Both the position numbers and the translations under genes were made by a program. Below, piece by piece: positions 41,150-44,504 of a stretch of 64,000 nucleotides of DNA; position 1 is the first letter of the stretch; each line of letters opens with the position of its first letter. The notes below the pieces were generated by a model that was not told where the DNA came from, searched no databases, and saw nothing but the letters and a program-made list of their open reading frames with translations. The DNA lies in the NCBI RefSeq assembly GCF_014356525.2, contig NC_052506.1, positions 16,363,872 through 16,427,871 on the forward strand. The letters are read 5' to 3'. Source of the stretch: Nilaparvata lugens. Its lineage: Eukaryota; Arthropoda; Insecta; Hemiptera; Delphacidae.

Positions 41150-43660
41150 TTTTCCTCTCTTTCTTCCTTCTTTCTCTCTTCCTTTTTCTTTTCTTTCTTT
41201 TCCCTTCTTCTCTTTCTTCTACCGGAATAATCTATGGATTTGGACTGAAAATTCTCAACTTTATTCACTTTTCTCTTCTTCCTTTCCTTTTTCACTTTTT
41301 CTTTTTCCTTTACGTACTTAAATTCGAAGGAGTTCAGTTTTCTCTTTTTTTATTTTTTATATTATATATAATTTAATTCAACAAATATCATTACTTGTAG
41401 GGCATGTTGTCTTATCGAAATCAATTAATGTCAAAACTCCTGTGATTAAACATTATTAAATGTTCTGTTTCTCGAATAATAATAATAATAATGTTCATAG
41501 ACTTTTCAATGAAACAGACACAACTTGTTCACAAATTTACTAACTGAAAATTTAGGTGACTCGAATTGACTCTAAAAATGTTCAAGTCTTCAATAATGTT
41601 ATATTGATTTTCTGATGAATGAGATAAACTGATAATGTCAAAAGTTTGTAAATACTGTACAGTAGGTAGTTACTAAATATAACCAAGGTGTTTTCCTTAG
41701 AGTCTTCACCGATAAATTGGAATATTTGAACAATTTATTATAGGTTAAATGATTAAATCTAAAAAAGGAGTTAATCATTCAACATCACAATCATTCAGTC
41801 GAAAGCATCAGTTATTAAAACTTGGAAAATAATCTTGATTTCAATAGTTGCTATTCTAATTTATAACCTGTTCTTATATTATGAATGTGATTTATTATCT
41901 TGATCAGCACAACAAGCCCTGTGAGTATTGATAGAGCTAAGCGAAATCCTTGCAAGATTTTTTACAAACTCTCGTCACCCGATCTGTATAAGCGAATTAT
42001 GATTCAAATATGCAGATAGCCTTGGTCTAAATTTGGTGTCTAAAAAGTTATGAATAAATAACAAAAAACAGTCATCTAGCCTAAAACATTATTTGTTCCT
42101 TGTGTGGAAAATCAAAAACTTCAAATCAAGTCCAACCTGACAAAATAAGCTTACATTCAAATTCAATGATTTCAAATACATTCTGAATTCTTCTTGTTCA
42201 TAATTTTCTTTGGAAACAACAATGTCGATGCAATTTGATCTATGATAACTTGGAGCGGCCAACAGGCCATCGAAGCGACCATTGAAAATGATAGTCCTAG
42301 AAAAGAAATAAACATAATACATTGCAATAAACATTCTAAACTTGATACAATGTTAACCTATCTTTTTACTTTAGAGTAACTAGGAGTGAAATTACCAGAT
42401 TTATAAAAAACTGAAACAAAAAAAGTTCAACCTCTAAATTAGGGTATGATCATATCAGATGCACGTATATGCAAGGAACATAAGCCCATGCATGACCAAG
42501 CGCGCAGATGAGAAACCAAATCTGGAAGTAGCCGTGGGAACCCTCACACTTAACGCGTGCACTTGCTGGTGGCGTTCAGTGTGAGCAGCTAAAGACACGT
42601 CACAACGTGTTTCTATGGCACTTTCCAGATTTTGTTACTCATCTGCGCGCTTGGTCATGCATGATCTATATGCACTTGCACATACGTGCATCCAATGTGA
42701 TCATACCCTAACGCACACTATCAAACGGTTCCAACAGTTTCAATCCTGAAGAATCTTATGTTCTCAAGACTCCAGACTCAGACTCTCGGTAAGACAGTTT
42801 TGGAAATGACTCCATATAAGGTTTTAAAATTATCATAGTTGGAAAACCCACTTCATCTACTATCCTATAAAATTATGAGATCATCTGTGAATGAAATTGT
42901 TCTGGCCAGTTCCCTGTAAAGCCGGAAATATTTAAATTTTATTGTAGGTATCAACTGAATTTTGTAAATCACTGATTTACGCATTTGTATTGATTTTTTT
43001 GTTGCGGATGCCTACGACATAAGCTTTTTGCTTGTAGGTAATGGAATGAGTGCGTGGGTGATTTATGAGATGATGAAACGTCCATGCCTACCGGCTGAAG
43101 CCCATGAGCAGGCAGAGCTTAGCAGGTTGAAGTTGTGATCCCAGACCACTATGCCACGCTGGGCTGCAATTAAAATATGAAGCACTAGTAGACGTATAGA
43201 TCCCCCTCCCCCAACCATGAATTGGGCTGAGCTAAAATAACTTTTGTCATTTTTTGGAAGCAGATTTTTATCGAAAAAATGCCAGAAATATACCCAAAAC
43301 AAATATGCTATAGCAATTTTAATCAGGAAGCACTAGTATTCCCCCCACCATGAACTGGGCTGAGCTGATAATAACTTTTGGAAATTTTTGAAAGGATAAA
43401 AACGTTTATCGAAAAAAAACTACAGAAATAGACCAAAAACACATACCTAATATAGTGTAATAGCAATAAATTGTCATAAGTAAATATATAGGTGAAATGA
43501 CCTGCATTTGAGTGTAGTCCAGTGATAATCACTTTCATTGTCTGGTTTATCGCTTGAAGAATAGAATGATGGTAGCAGCCGCAGGTGTTGCATGGCTGGC
43601 ACTTTGACAACCAACATTCTCGAAGCATTGCGATGTGTTTCTGTCCGACTCGCGAATAAA
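996..43660 (-). CDS. C18orf63-like (DUF4708 family) gene, whole recognised span
   Basis: This split gene has at least ten coding exons and introns up to about 18 kb. From the first Met at 43,617 the exons run 43,502-43,660, 42,155-42,296, 35,271-35,445, 17,139-17,280, 14,447-14,543, 9,794-10,057, then a disputed exon (8.2 or 6.8 kb copy), 5,444-5,629, 3,879-4,121 and 996-1,116. Splice phases agree at every junction except around the disputed exon. The assignment rests on similarity in conserved order to human C18orf63 as I remember it: CLSYSVLARLSPLWN and GRDFL in the third exon, a VLP block before 'FSSFEEVKKYW', then 'HGYRLP', 'LTYPLACLQS' and 'LPVICGHPF'. The C-terminal part repeats FTP(I/L)FLPR-type motifs. 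The molecular function of this family is unknown to me. The predicted length is about 570 residues, and the 3' end is uncertain. Confidence 0.82.
1737..1956. mobile_element. 220 bp MITE with perfect 8 bp target duplication (hAT-like)
   Basis: Inverted ends CACGGTATTTAGA / TCTAAATACCGTG are flanked by exact 8 bp direct copies GTTGAAAC at 1,729-1,736 and 1,957-1,964. The 8 bp duplication is typical of hAT transposons. There is no coding capacity. Confidence 0.85.
2030..2110. repeat. dispersed hairpin motif GGAGTCCCTTGCGGGAAGG, copy 1
   Basis: A conserved block GGGGAGTCCCTTGCGGGAAG is flanked by pairing arms (GGTGGG / CCCACC). Related blocks occur at about 8,085-8,110, 9,637-9,660 (with a base change) and 48,945-48,975. 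This looks like the conserved 3' part of a dispersed SINE or LINE. Confidence 0.55.
2337..3861 (+). mobile_element. degenerate LINE (non-LTR retrotransposon) 3' part
   Basis: Broken frames give reverse-transcriptase motifs in order: 'YTDLSKAFDSINHRIL', 'SGVPQGSNFGPL', 'MYADDVK', then the C-terminal pieces 'SFKDLGVIYSSNFKFNKHI' (from 2,822) and 'LRSILEYASEIWNPY'. Stops and frameshifts make it a dead 5'-truncated copy. It ends in an (AAAT)n-type tail at about 3,826-3,861. The motif style fits Jockey/CR1-like LINEs. The tail stops only 18 bp from the splice donor edge of the C18orf63-like exon at 3,879. Confidence 0.85.
3879..4121 (-). CDS. C18orf63-like gene exon with FTPLFLPR motif
   Basis: This 81-codon exon is phase 0 at both ends (acceptor ..atattttag, donor CCG|gtaaca). 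It encodes a Pro/Ser-rich segment containing 'KFTPLFLPRA', 'VPQISSC' and 'KYPLFLPQP'. The same FTP-x-FLPR and VPQISS motifs occur in the neighbouring exon at 5,444-5,629, so this C-terminal region holds an internally repeated short linear motif. C18orf63 proteins also carry short 'F.P.F' motifs in their disordered C-terminal half. Confidence 0.7.
4122..5443. other. intron of C18orf63-like gene with repeat debris
   Basis: The stretch 4,660-5,215 contains sequence resembling old LINE 3' ends ('GCCTGTACT', repeated inverted near 5,200). Nothing coding is supported. Confidence 0.35.
5444..5629 (-). CDS. C18orf63-like gene exon with FTPIFLPR motif
   Basis: This 62-codon exon is phase 0/0, with acceptor ..caataaag and donor CAG|gtgagtg. 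It encodes 'EIPAPGIVRNEF..', 'KFTPIFLPRKTL' and 'SIVPQISSSS'. FTPIFLPR and VPQISS repeat the motifs of the next exon. It joins in phase to the donor of the 6.8 kb exon copy (or the donor type seen in the 48.4 kb copy), but not to the 8.2 kb copy, which has lost its donor. Confidence 0.72.
5941..6283. mobile_element. probable foldback MITE (GTTTGCACAA ends)
   Basis: The left end 'CCGTTTGCACAATT' and right end 'AATTGTGCAACCC' are imperfect inverted repeats of the 'gttgcacaa' type, also seen at 60,872-61,020 and 62,880-63,034. No coding sequence is present. Confidence 0.4.
6791..7013 (-). pseudogene. exon copy A1 of C18orf63-like gene: donor intact, acceptor lost
   Basis: This copy is near-identical to the 8,179-8,409 copy over about 220 bp ('LLSIPVDRFTQINLKLL', 'KPKYRPIFASKK') and keeps a good donor (AAAAAG|gtgagttag). 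Its 5' end replaces the normal acceptor and MAEQ codons with TGTGGCCAGCTC. The only AG there (just upstream of 7,013) would give the wrong phase after the preceding exon. Two in-phase AGs inside the exon (after ACTCAG or TTTAAAG) could be used instead. It may therefore be a shortened working exon or a dead one. Confidence 0.6.
7374..7404. repeat. 31 bp near-perfect palindrome (AGCCACCTCTAATA)
   Basis: AGCCACCTCTAATA-CTC-TATTAGAGGTGGCT. The arm is shared exactly with the ends of the hairpin at 8,719-8,776, so this is probably a minimal end-to-end remnant of the same element. Confidence 0.8.
7430..7622. mobile_element. small MITE with CACACCTGAGGAGGC inverted ends
   Basis: 'GCACACCTGAGGAGGC' near 7,439 pairs with 'GCCTCCTCAGGTGTGC' near 7,595-7,612. 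The outer bases TTAAG/CTTAA are also inverted. Non-coding, nested in the Helitron remnant. Confidence 0.6.
7676..7855. repeat. direct repeat copy 1 (partner 8,815-9,008)
   Basis: 'ATATTGTTGATGATTT', 'GCACCTGCTA', 'AGTAAGTGTT' and 'AGACTACCCTGTGTGTGGAC' recur in the same order at 8,815-9,008. The exon copies A1/A2 sit in the same relative order, so this is consistent with a locally duplicated unit of roughly 1.2-1.4 kb with later insertions. Confidence 0.65.
7891..8014. mobile_element. 124 bp MITE with AACGATATAGAGGATCAAT ends
   Basis: Inverted ends 'AACGATATAGAGGATCAATC' and 'GATCCTCTATATCGTT' extend about 28 bp through an ATACATTACAT block. No coding capacity. Confidence 0.75.
8179..8409 (-). 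CDS. exon copy A2 of C18orf63-like gene: acceptor intact, ends in stop
   Basis: The acceptor (ctcttttttag|ATG GCA GAA) is strong and phase 0, matching the upstream exon that ends '..VNDAI'. It reads 'MAEQSQLLSIPVDRFTQ..' to '..KPKYRPIFAS', then meets TAA because the AAAAAG|gtgagt donor found in the other two copies is replaced. If used, it would be a terminal exon giving a shortened protein without the FTP-x-FLPR exons. It is nearly identical to the 6.8 kb copy and differs more from the 48.4 kb copy. Confidence 0.6.
   Translation of the reverse strand: MAEQSQLLSIPVDRFTQINLKLLAEPRNERILESFTLVQKPKSTPSCASNVSASDDTNDNNAENAPKPKYRPIFAS
8719..8776. repeat. 58 bp hairpin element with AGCCACCTCTAATAC ends
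   Basis: AGCCACCTCTAATACAAGGCC at the left pairs with the mirror right end around a short GC-rich loop. It has the same arm as the palindrome at 7,374-7,404. Confidence 0.75.
9011..9590. mobile_element. 580 bp palindromic foldback MITE with TA duplication
   Basis: The element begins CAGAGTGAGTCATATGTATGG and ends with the reverse complement (CCATACATATGACTCACTCTG), flanked by TA on each side. Complementarity continues inward across nearly the whole element, including 'CCAAAATGGCGGCTGATT' against its mirror. TA duplication plus CAG/CTG ends fit a Tc1/mariner-type non-autonomous element. Confidence 0.88.
9794..10057 (-). CDS. C18orf63-like gene, conserved GC-rich exon
   Basis: This 88-codon exon is phase 0/0 with acceptor ..taatttggcag|CAT and donor ATT|gtaagttg. 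It encodes 'HGYRLPVDQYG', 'LPVLTYPLACLQSHPP' and 'FLGDLMRRLPVICGHPF', matching the human block 'YGYKLP..', 'FTYPLSCIRSQP', 'FLSDL..LPHICGFP' in order. This is the best-conserved part of the family in the window. Third positions are strikingly GC-rich compared with the other exons. A LINE is inserted about 14 bp upstream of the acceptor. A near-identical second copy lies at 49,423-49,686. Confidence 0.88.
10071..11505 (+). mobile_element. LINE fragment inserted next to a splice acceptor
   Basis: Reverse-transcriptase pieces read in order: 'DLCKAFDCVEHGDLIEKL', 'SIPQGSVLGPLL', 'NNVKFLGVHIDHQLTWGKH', 'LIGRLKQCVTPHSVRMAYF'. Stops interrupt the frame, and the catalytic ADD motif is not visible because of a local rearrangement near 10,400-10,470. 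The homologous site at 49,686-49,720 lacks the element, which fixes its approximate borders. The 3' end carries ATAAAAA-type sequence. Jockey/CR1-like by motif style. Confidence 0.82.
11608..12111 (+). mobile_element. non-autonomous Helitron (about 500 bp)
   Basis: The left end is TCTATATAATATATAAAAGC preceded by A. The right end is GACGGCTAG followed by T, as expected for A^T insertion with 5'-TC and CTAG-3'. The interior carries the typical CACTCACTGACTGAC run and internally repeated 'GTTCAAATTTGGTA' blocks. No ORF. Confidence 0.72.
12366..12678. mobile_element. MITE copy (CTGGCCACTAACGGCAGAAC ends)
   Basis: Inverted ends 'CTGGCCACTAACGGCAGAAC' and 'GTTCTACCGTTAGTGGCCAG'. A second copy lies at 13,696-13,998. 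Short ORFs here are chance. Confidence 0.75.
13696..14212. mobile_element. second copy of the 12.4 kb MITE plus flanking block
   Basis: 13,696-13,998 matches 12,366-12,678 with the same inverted ends (GGCTGGCTACTAACGG / CCGTTAGAGGCCAGCC). The following 200 bp up to 14,212 matches 12,690-12,915, so the whole block, not only the MITE, is duplicated. Confidence 0.65.
14447..14543 (-). CDS. C18orf63-like gene exon (FSSFEEVKKYW)
   Basis: This 97 bp exon is entered in phase 2 (acceptor atctttttttcag) and left in phase 0 (ACT|gtaagt). It encodes 'SLKEAQVCSLNTKLPENG' followed by 'VFSSFEEVKKYWKNT', which lines up with the human segment ending 'CPFHSYGDFQRHWDALYG' just before 'YKLP'. It joins in frame to 'HGYRLP' of the next exon. 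It is too short to stand out as an ORF, so phase and family order decide the call. Confidence 0.8.
15665..15688. repeat. (AC)n microsatellite
   Basis: A run of about 12 CA units at the position expected for this repeat family. Confidence 0.9.
16228..16277. repeat. (AC)n microsatellite
   Basis: A run of more than 20 CA units. The Cys/Val- or Thr/His-rich ORFs across it are shadows. Confidence 0.92.
16724..17125 (-). mobile_element. RTE-type LINE 3' fragment
   Basis: A minus-strand frame gives the conserved C-terminal block of endonuclease/RT proteins: 'GHVQRMEHCRLPHKLL', 'GRPRRRWLEDVSADLRVLG' and 'RDDWRRIVQEAKVH.GL'. It is followed downstream by a short tandem AAAGT tail (16,724-16,743). It is 5'-truncated, and its truncated end lies only about 15 bp from the splice donor of the exon at 17,139. 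Confidence 0.82.
17139..17280 (-). CDS. C18orf63-like gene exon (ESDLQLL..CTTAFVLPR)
   Basis: This 142 bp exon is entered in phase 1 (acceptor tttaaattgcag) and left in phase 2 (CCAAG|gtaaaa). It encodes 'ESDLQLLMWPVRIKLWPM' through 'RLINCTTAFVLPR', corresponding to the human segment from 'ETQVCLSIEACTIRLPP' to 'CYVLPS'. Both junctions match the neighbouring exons. Confidence 0.82.
17281..18341. other. intron sequence, no gene seen
   Basis: AT-rich. Around 17,965-18,010 'CACTGAAAGCGGAGTGGAGC' is inverted relative to the sequence near 30,960-30,990 beyond the LTR array. Confidence 0.4.
18342..19135 (+). repeat. LTR 1
   Basis: Begins TG and ends CA. Contains a TATATATAAAAA box-like stretch near 18,544 and AATAAA near 18,576. 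Differs from LTR2 and LTR3 at only a handful of sites. Confidence 0.88.
19278..20342 (+). CDS. coiled-coil protein of the non-autonomous LTR element, copy 1
   Basis: The intact 354-codon frame begins at the ATG at 19,278; the codons just upstream open only from a GTG directly after an in-frame TGA. It encodes an acidic N-terminus, then about seven heptads of the type 'FDEQNAR' (roughly residues 90-145), then a Lys/Glu-rich region with 'KDEDEDENKLKQDD' and repeated 'VRK.(M/V)NK(V/M)NV' segments. A long coiled coil is likely. It sits where gag would be in an LTR element, but I see no zinc knuckle, protease or RT. Function unknown; it could serve as a structural or RNA-binding partner used in trans. 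Confidence 0.7.
   Translation: MSKYFLRSSKMESNKNNEVLSSENIQNLDEESQDLDLTLNNDSNDSVAVSENISNETSHEKVVEISNETSMVGAKNDINLIEFLTQKFDRQDARFDEQNAKFNARFDEQNARFDEQNARFDELNARFDEQNAKFNARFDDMKQECTSIRLEQVSINLLLKSAHETLKDEDEDENKLKQDDSSVKLQDQLIQVSENVGLVTVVGKVNHSETVELSKEVGRELSSLKVNYHESNIATLKVRKTMNKVNVYMRQVSVEVRKNVNKMNVALSQVDEFNFQLRIEKVYAMHSQVNMTDFCEQNGFVETNEPMNKIMLLKKTKHKVSIDVLVFKGCFKLLIYKMMTVNHMMKGYSPTHND
20343..22596 (+). other. non-coding internal region of LTR element, copy 1
   Basis: AT-rich, with no open frame resembling protease, RT, RNase H or integrase. A possible 3' splice site (TTTTCTTTTAG) lies near 22,457. Confidence 0.5.
22597..23090. repeat. minisatellite inside LTR element, copy 1
   Basis: Degenerate ACGCCNATNNC-type units, including a 60 bp higher-order unit ('CGCTGCGGCCTACACTAATA..') present about 2.5 times. 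Because the unit length is a multiple of three, frames stay open on both strands (Thr/Pro-rich plus, Gly/Ile/Val-rich minus). Coding use is not supported. Confidence 0.75.
23727..23767. repeat. poly(A) plus (AAT)n tract
   Basis: An A run followed by AAT units. The partner in the second copy (about 29,537-29,572) differs in unit number. Confidence 0.85.
24144..24936 (+). repeat. LTR 2 (shared middle LTR)
   Basis: Preceded by a purine tract (AAGAGGGGGG) and followed by AA then TGGTACGCC, so it serves as the 3' LTR of copy 1 and the 5' LTR of copy 2. Confidence 0.88.
25078..26141 (+). pseudogene. coiled-coil protein of the LTR element, copy 2, frameshifted
   Basis: Near-identical to copy 1 but lacks one T in a TTT run near 25,816 (GAATGTTACATG instead of GAATGTTTACATG), which stops the frame after about 248 codons counted from the ATG. 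The rest continues in another frame to 26,141. Because the change is in a homopolymer, a sequencing or consensus error is a real alternative to a true mutation. Confidence 0.72.
28383..28897. repeat. minisatellite inside LTR element, copy 2
   Basis: Homologous to 22,597-23,090, with an extra short 'GCCAATGCCTATGCCT' insertion near 28,800, showing copy-number change since the copies separated. Confidence 0.75.
29947..30739 (+). repeat. LTR 3
   Basis: Ends GTAGCACGGCA, then enters unrelated sequence through the ATTT target duplication. Shares private variants with LTR2 (AATAGATCC). Confidence 0.88.
31143..31362. repeat. two tandem 111 bp units
   Basis: 'ATTAGGTTTTGGC..' at 31,143 and 31,254 share the same run through 'GAACAGTTGAAATACTTG'. 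Non-coding. Confidence 0.8.
32147..33712 (-). pseudogene. LINE reverse transcriptase domain
   Basis: The open stretch of about 520 codons holds the full RT palm: 'KYRPIANLTSLSKVWERA', 'FFVDMKKAFDSLNHSIL', 'GVPQGSILGPLLFLIYIND', the catalytic 'LFADDSNF' and the thumb region 'GFLGVTVDRNLAWSVHVE'. It would copy the element's RNA into DNA at the target site. The upstream endonuclease is fragmentary and out of frame, hence pseudogene. Confidence 0.88.
34195..34569 (-). pseudogene. LINE apurinic-type endonuclease fragment
   Basis: Contains 'GIIVIGDFNVDF' (GDFN motif) and 'LSDHFAQ' (SDH motif), the two conserved C-terminal motifs of exonuclease/endonuclease/phosphatase-fold LINE endonucleases. The N-terminal half is missing. 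Confidence 0.8.
35271..35445 (-). CDS. C18orf63-like gene exon (CLSYSVLARLSPLWN)
   Basis: This 175 bp exon is entered in phase 0 (acceptor acttttgcag) and left in phase 1 (AAAG|gtaata). It encodes 'FSSAEELTLMAYERCLSYS', 'VLARLSPLWNQVGPYLVPG' and 'RDFLTETKPMDALRINFVM'. It matches the most recognisable human block (CLSYSLMARLAPAWN...GRDFL), which identified the gene. It has an 18 kb intron on one side that holds the LTR array. Confidence 0.9.
35772..38129 (+). mobile_element. Tc1/mariner-superfamily transposon with about 460 bp TIRs
   Basis: Ends CAGGGTGTTTCAGAAGTAGT and its exact mirror lie inside a TA duplication (35,770-35,771 and 38,130-38,131). Inverted repeats run from 35,772 to about 36,232 and from about 37,669 to 38,129 with few differences. 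The central gene encodes a DDD transposase. The long TIRs and 2,358 bp length are larger than classic 1.3 kb mariner elements. Confidence 0.93.
36526..37557 (+). CDS. Tc1/mariner-like transposase, N-terminus frameshifted
   Basis: A 343-codon frame. Catalytic motifs are 'VLFTDESSF', 'WFQHDGAPAHF' and 'WPARSPDLNPLDFFFWG', with 41 residues between the second and third aspartates (DD41D spacing, as reported for the rosa group). 'STRAVAKQINSSASSVWRVL' is a helix-turn-helix typical of the DNA-binding region. The probable true start is the ATG at 36,483 ('MEFSSLEYTDIHFMYGAA'): that frame matches the family N-terminus, then similarity passes into a second frame (PNRRLPSDKVF) near 36,584 and into the main frame (LREVGSF) near 36,625. 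Two small frameshifts therefore break the N-terminus. It cuts and inserts the element DNA via the TIRs. Confidence 0.88.
   Translation: MEQLLAMRPKQEECMQLHLQPPSPFRQGVHKNSHRLREVGSFERNRVIAGRPRAVRNVAFEEEVLQKFDFNPRTSTRAVAKQINSSASSVWRVLNKERLHPFRFQKVHSLVERDYEPRVNCARWFLQQDIIQPNFLENVLFTDESSFTREGIFNSRNSHVWALDNPHEVKVHGYQHRFLLNVWMGILGNRVIGPYILPNRLNSPTYITFLRDILPELLEDVPLANRYNIWFQHDGAPAHFGNVVTDFLNMTYRQRWIGRGGPVPWPARSPDLNPLDFFFWGHMKDLVYSTPVENEEDLVARVVAAAGAIQDDENAFIAVRRSMIERCRLCNQVEGRHFEQLLH
39212..39354 (-). pseudogene. frameshifted duplicate of the second C18orf63-like exon
   Basis: Nearly identical to 42,155-42,296, with both splice sites kept (ctag|GACTATC, GAAT|gtaagc), but 143 bp instead of 142. The one-base difference (AGAACTGTATTT versus AGAATGTATTT) changes the phase at the donor so it cannot join the phase-0 acceptor at 35,445. 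If included in the mRNA it would shift the frame. Confidence 0.78.
39503..39789. mobile_element. foldback MITE (TTAGGGTATAATCATATC ends), copy 1
   Basis: Long inverted arms share 'AAGCGCGCAGATGA' and 'ATCTGGAAAGAGCC' blocks around a short centre. Also present in the partner duplicate at 42,439-42,711, so insertion predates the duplication. Confidence 0.75.
40397..40510. repeat. two tandem units of about 58 bp
   Basis: 'TTATTTTAAAAATGGAAATA' followed by 'GTTAAACTGAC(A/G)ATGC' occurs twice. Non-coding. Confidence 0.75.
40840..41100 (+). mobile_element. possible LINE C-terminal fragment
   Basis: The frame reads 'NKSFLVTACSLWNSLPAEL', similar to the 'F..SAxxLWNSLPxxLR' end of many insect LINE RT proteins. 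It is followed by a (GT)n tract. No RT core is present. Confidence 0.5.
41099..41150. repeat. (GT)n microsatellite
   Basis: More than 20 GT units followed by a C/T-rich stretch to about 41,310. The Cys/Val-rich ORFs are artefacts. Confidence 0.92.
42155..42296 (-). CDS. C18orf63-like gene, second coding exon (intact copy)
   Basis: The exon is 142 bp: acceptor ttttctag|G (phase 2, completing AG|G from the first exon) and donor AAT|gtaagc (phase 0). It encodes 'RTIIFNGRFDGLLAAPSYH', 'RSNCIDIVVSKENYEQEEF' and 'RMYLKSLNLN', then joins 'FSSAEELTLM'. This lines up with the human segment from 'CRQLLFLHQDILTSP' to 'VIPVILQNCLSYS'. The duplicate at 39,212-39,354 carries a one-base insertion and is judged dead. 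Confidence 0.8.
42439..42711. mobile_element. foldback MITE (TTAGGGTATGATCATATC ends), copy 2
   Basis: The same element as 39,503-39,789 in the partner segment. Inverted ends TTAGGGTATGATCA and TGATCATACCCTAA. Confidence 0.75.
43155..43445. repeat. imperfect tandem duplication of about 150 bp
   Basis: 'GAAGCACTAGTA', 'CCATGAA(T/C)TGGGCTGAGCT', 'ATAACTTTTG' and 'TTTATCGAAAAAA' recur in the same order. Lies in the first intron. Confidence 0.7.
43502..43660 (-). CDS. C18orf63-like gene, first recognised exon with probable start
   Basis: The frame opens after an in-frame TAA. Its first Met is at 43,617: 'MLVVKVPAMQHLRLLPSFY', then 'SSDKPDNESDYHWTTLKC'. The donor (GCAG|gtcatt) leaves in phase 2, exactly matching the acceptor of the 42.2 kb exon. 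'LVVKVPAMQHLRLL' fits the human N-terminus 'LFFITLPDLNKLCAV'. An acceptor-like ttttcag precedes at 43,661, so an upstream 5' exon is possible. A different frame over the same bases (starting MLRECWLSK) fails the splice phase test. Confidence 0.72.
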
Positions 43661-44504
43661 CTGAAAATTGATGCCTTGTAATTATTATAGATTAGGAAAG
43701 TAGCACATTTTCAAAGTCAATTGATATCCTTCAATCAAATAACAATAAATTTTAGTTTGGCAAACGAATATTTATTTATTCATATACAAATACAATTAAG
43801 GTAAAAACAACAGGCATTCGCCCAAGACTGCTCTAAACCTTAATTTGGAATACACAGTCTAAAAGGTATGTAAATGATAACTTATAATGTAATATGTTCC
43901 ATTGTATAATATGCAGCAATACGGAGTGATTTACAACATAATAATTAGCCTATAAAGCTTTTTATTTTTCAAAAAATTATAAAGTTATTCTATTAATAAA
44001 GTCATTGTAGTCAATAAGAGTTACATGTTTTACAATATCATAAAAAGAACCTAAAGACGCAAGGAAAAGACGTAGTATACGGAAAGGTCCCTCAGCCTTA
44101 ACCAGAATAAAAGAAACTTTCAAAACTAGTATCAACTGCAGGTGCTATTAAGTTTGCTATTTATGTTTGCTAGTTTGCTATCAAGTTTACTGGAAGTTTT
44201 AAGTTTGCTATTAAGTTTACTGGAAGCGGTTGTAGAGCTGCTTAGGGAGTCGTAAACAAATACCATCCAAAAAGCCGTAAAGCGCAAAAAACAAGTCAAT
44301 TTCAATGATTAGCTTTTAAATTCAATTCAATCAATTGTTGACCAGCCTCATGCTGGATAGATTTCGTCAATAAAAAGTACAATAATGAACACTGAATAAT
44401 GAAAACACAAAGTTCATCAAGATGGCACTAGTTCTAGAAATGCGACGATCAAAACAATTCAAAGAAACTGTCCATCTCACCATTACTAATAGCCTACCAT
44501 ACAA
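43661..44504. other. upstream flank of C18orf63-like gene, no gene seen
   Basis: ATTTATTTATTCAT near 43,770 followed by 'AACAACAGGCATTCGCCCAA' resembles a reversed LINE 3' end. No exon or convincing promoter element is identified. Confidence 0.35.

Larger units (their letters stand above)
41377..43195. repeat. tandem segmental duplication, copy 2 (partner 38,466-40,690)
   Basis: Carries the intact exon 42,155-42,296 and the second copy of the GCGCGCAGATGAG MITE (42,439-42,711). The copies differ by scattered substitutions and indels, so the duplication is clearly older than the LTR array. Confidence 0.82.

Noticed and set aside
41044..41376. Cys/Val-rich and Phe-rich frames
   Set aside because: They are translations of a (GT)n tract and a pyrimidine-rich run.
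39212..42296. Mutually exclusive alternative exons
   Set aside because: One copy has an extra base and cannot join the next exon in frame, so a switch between two functional exons is not supported.
43323..43628. Minus-strand frame beginning MLRECWLSK as the first exon of the C18orf63-like gene
   Set aside because: The overlapping frame with MLVVKVPAMQ fits the family N-terminus, and its donor phase matches the intact exon at 42,155-42,296. The MLRECWLSK frame would only fit the frameshifted copy in a frame without family similarity.
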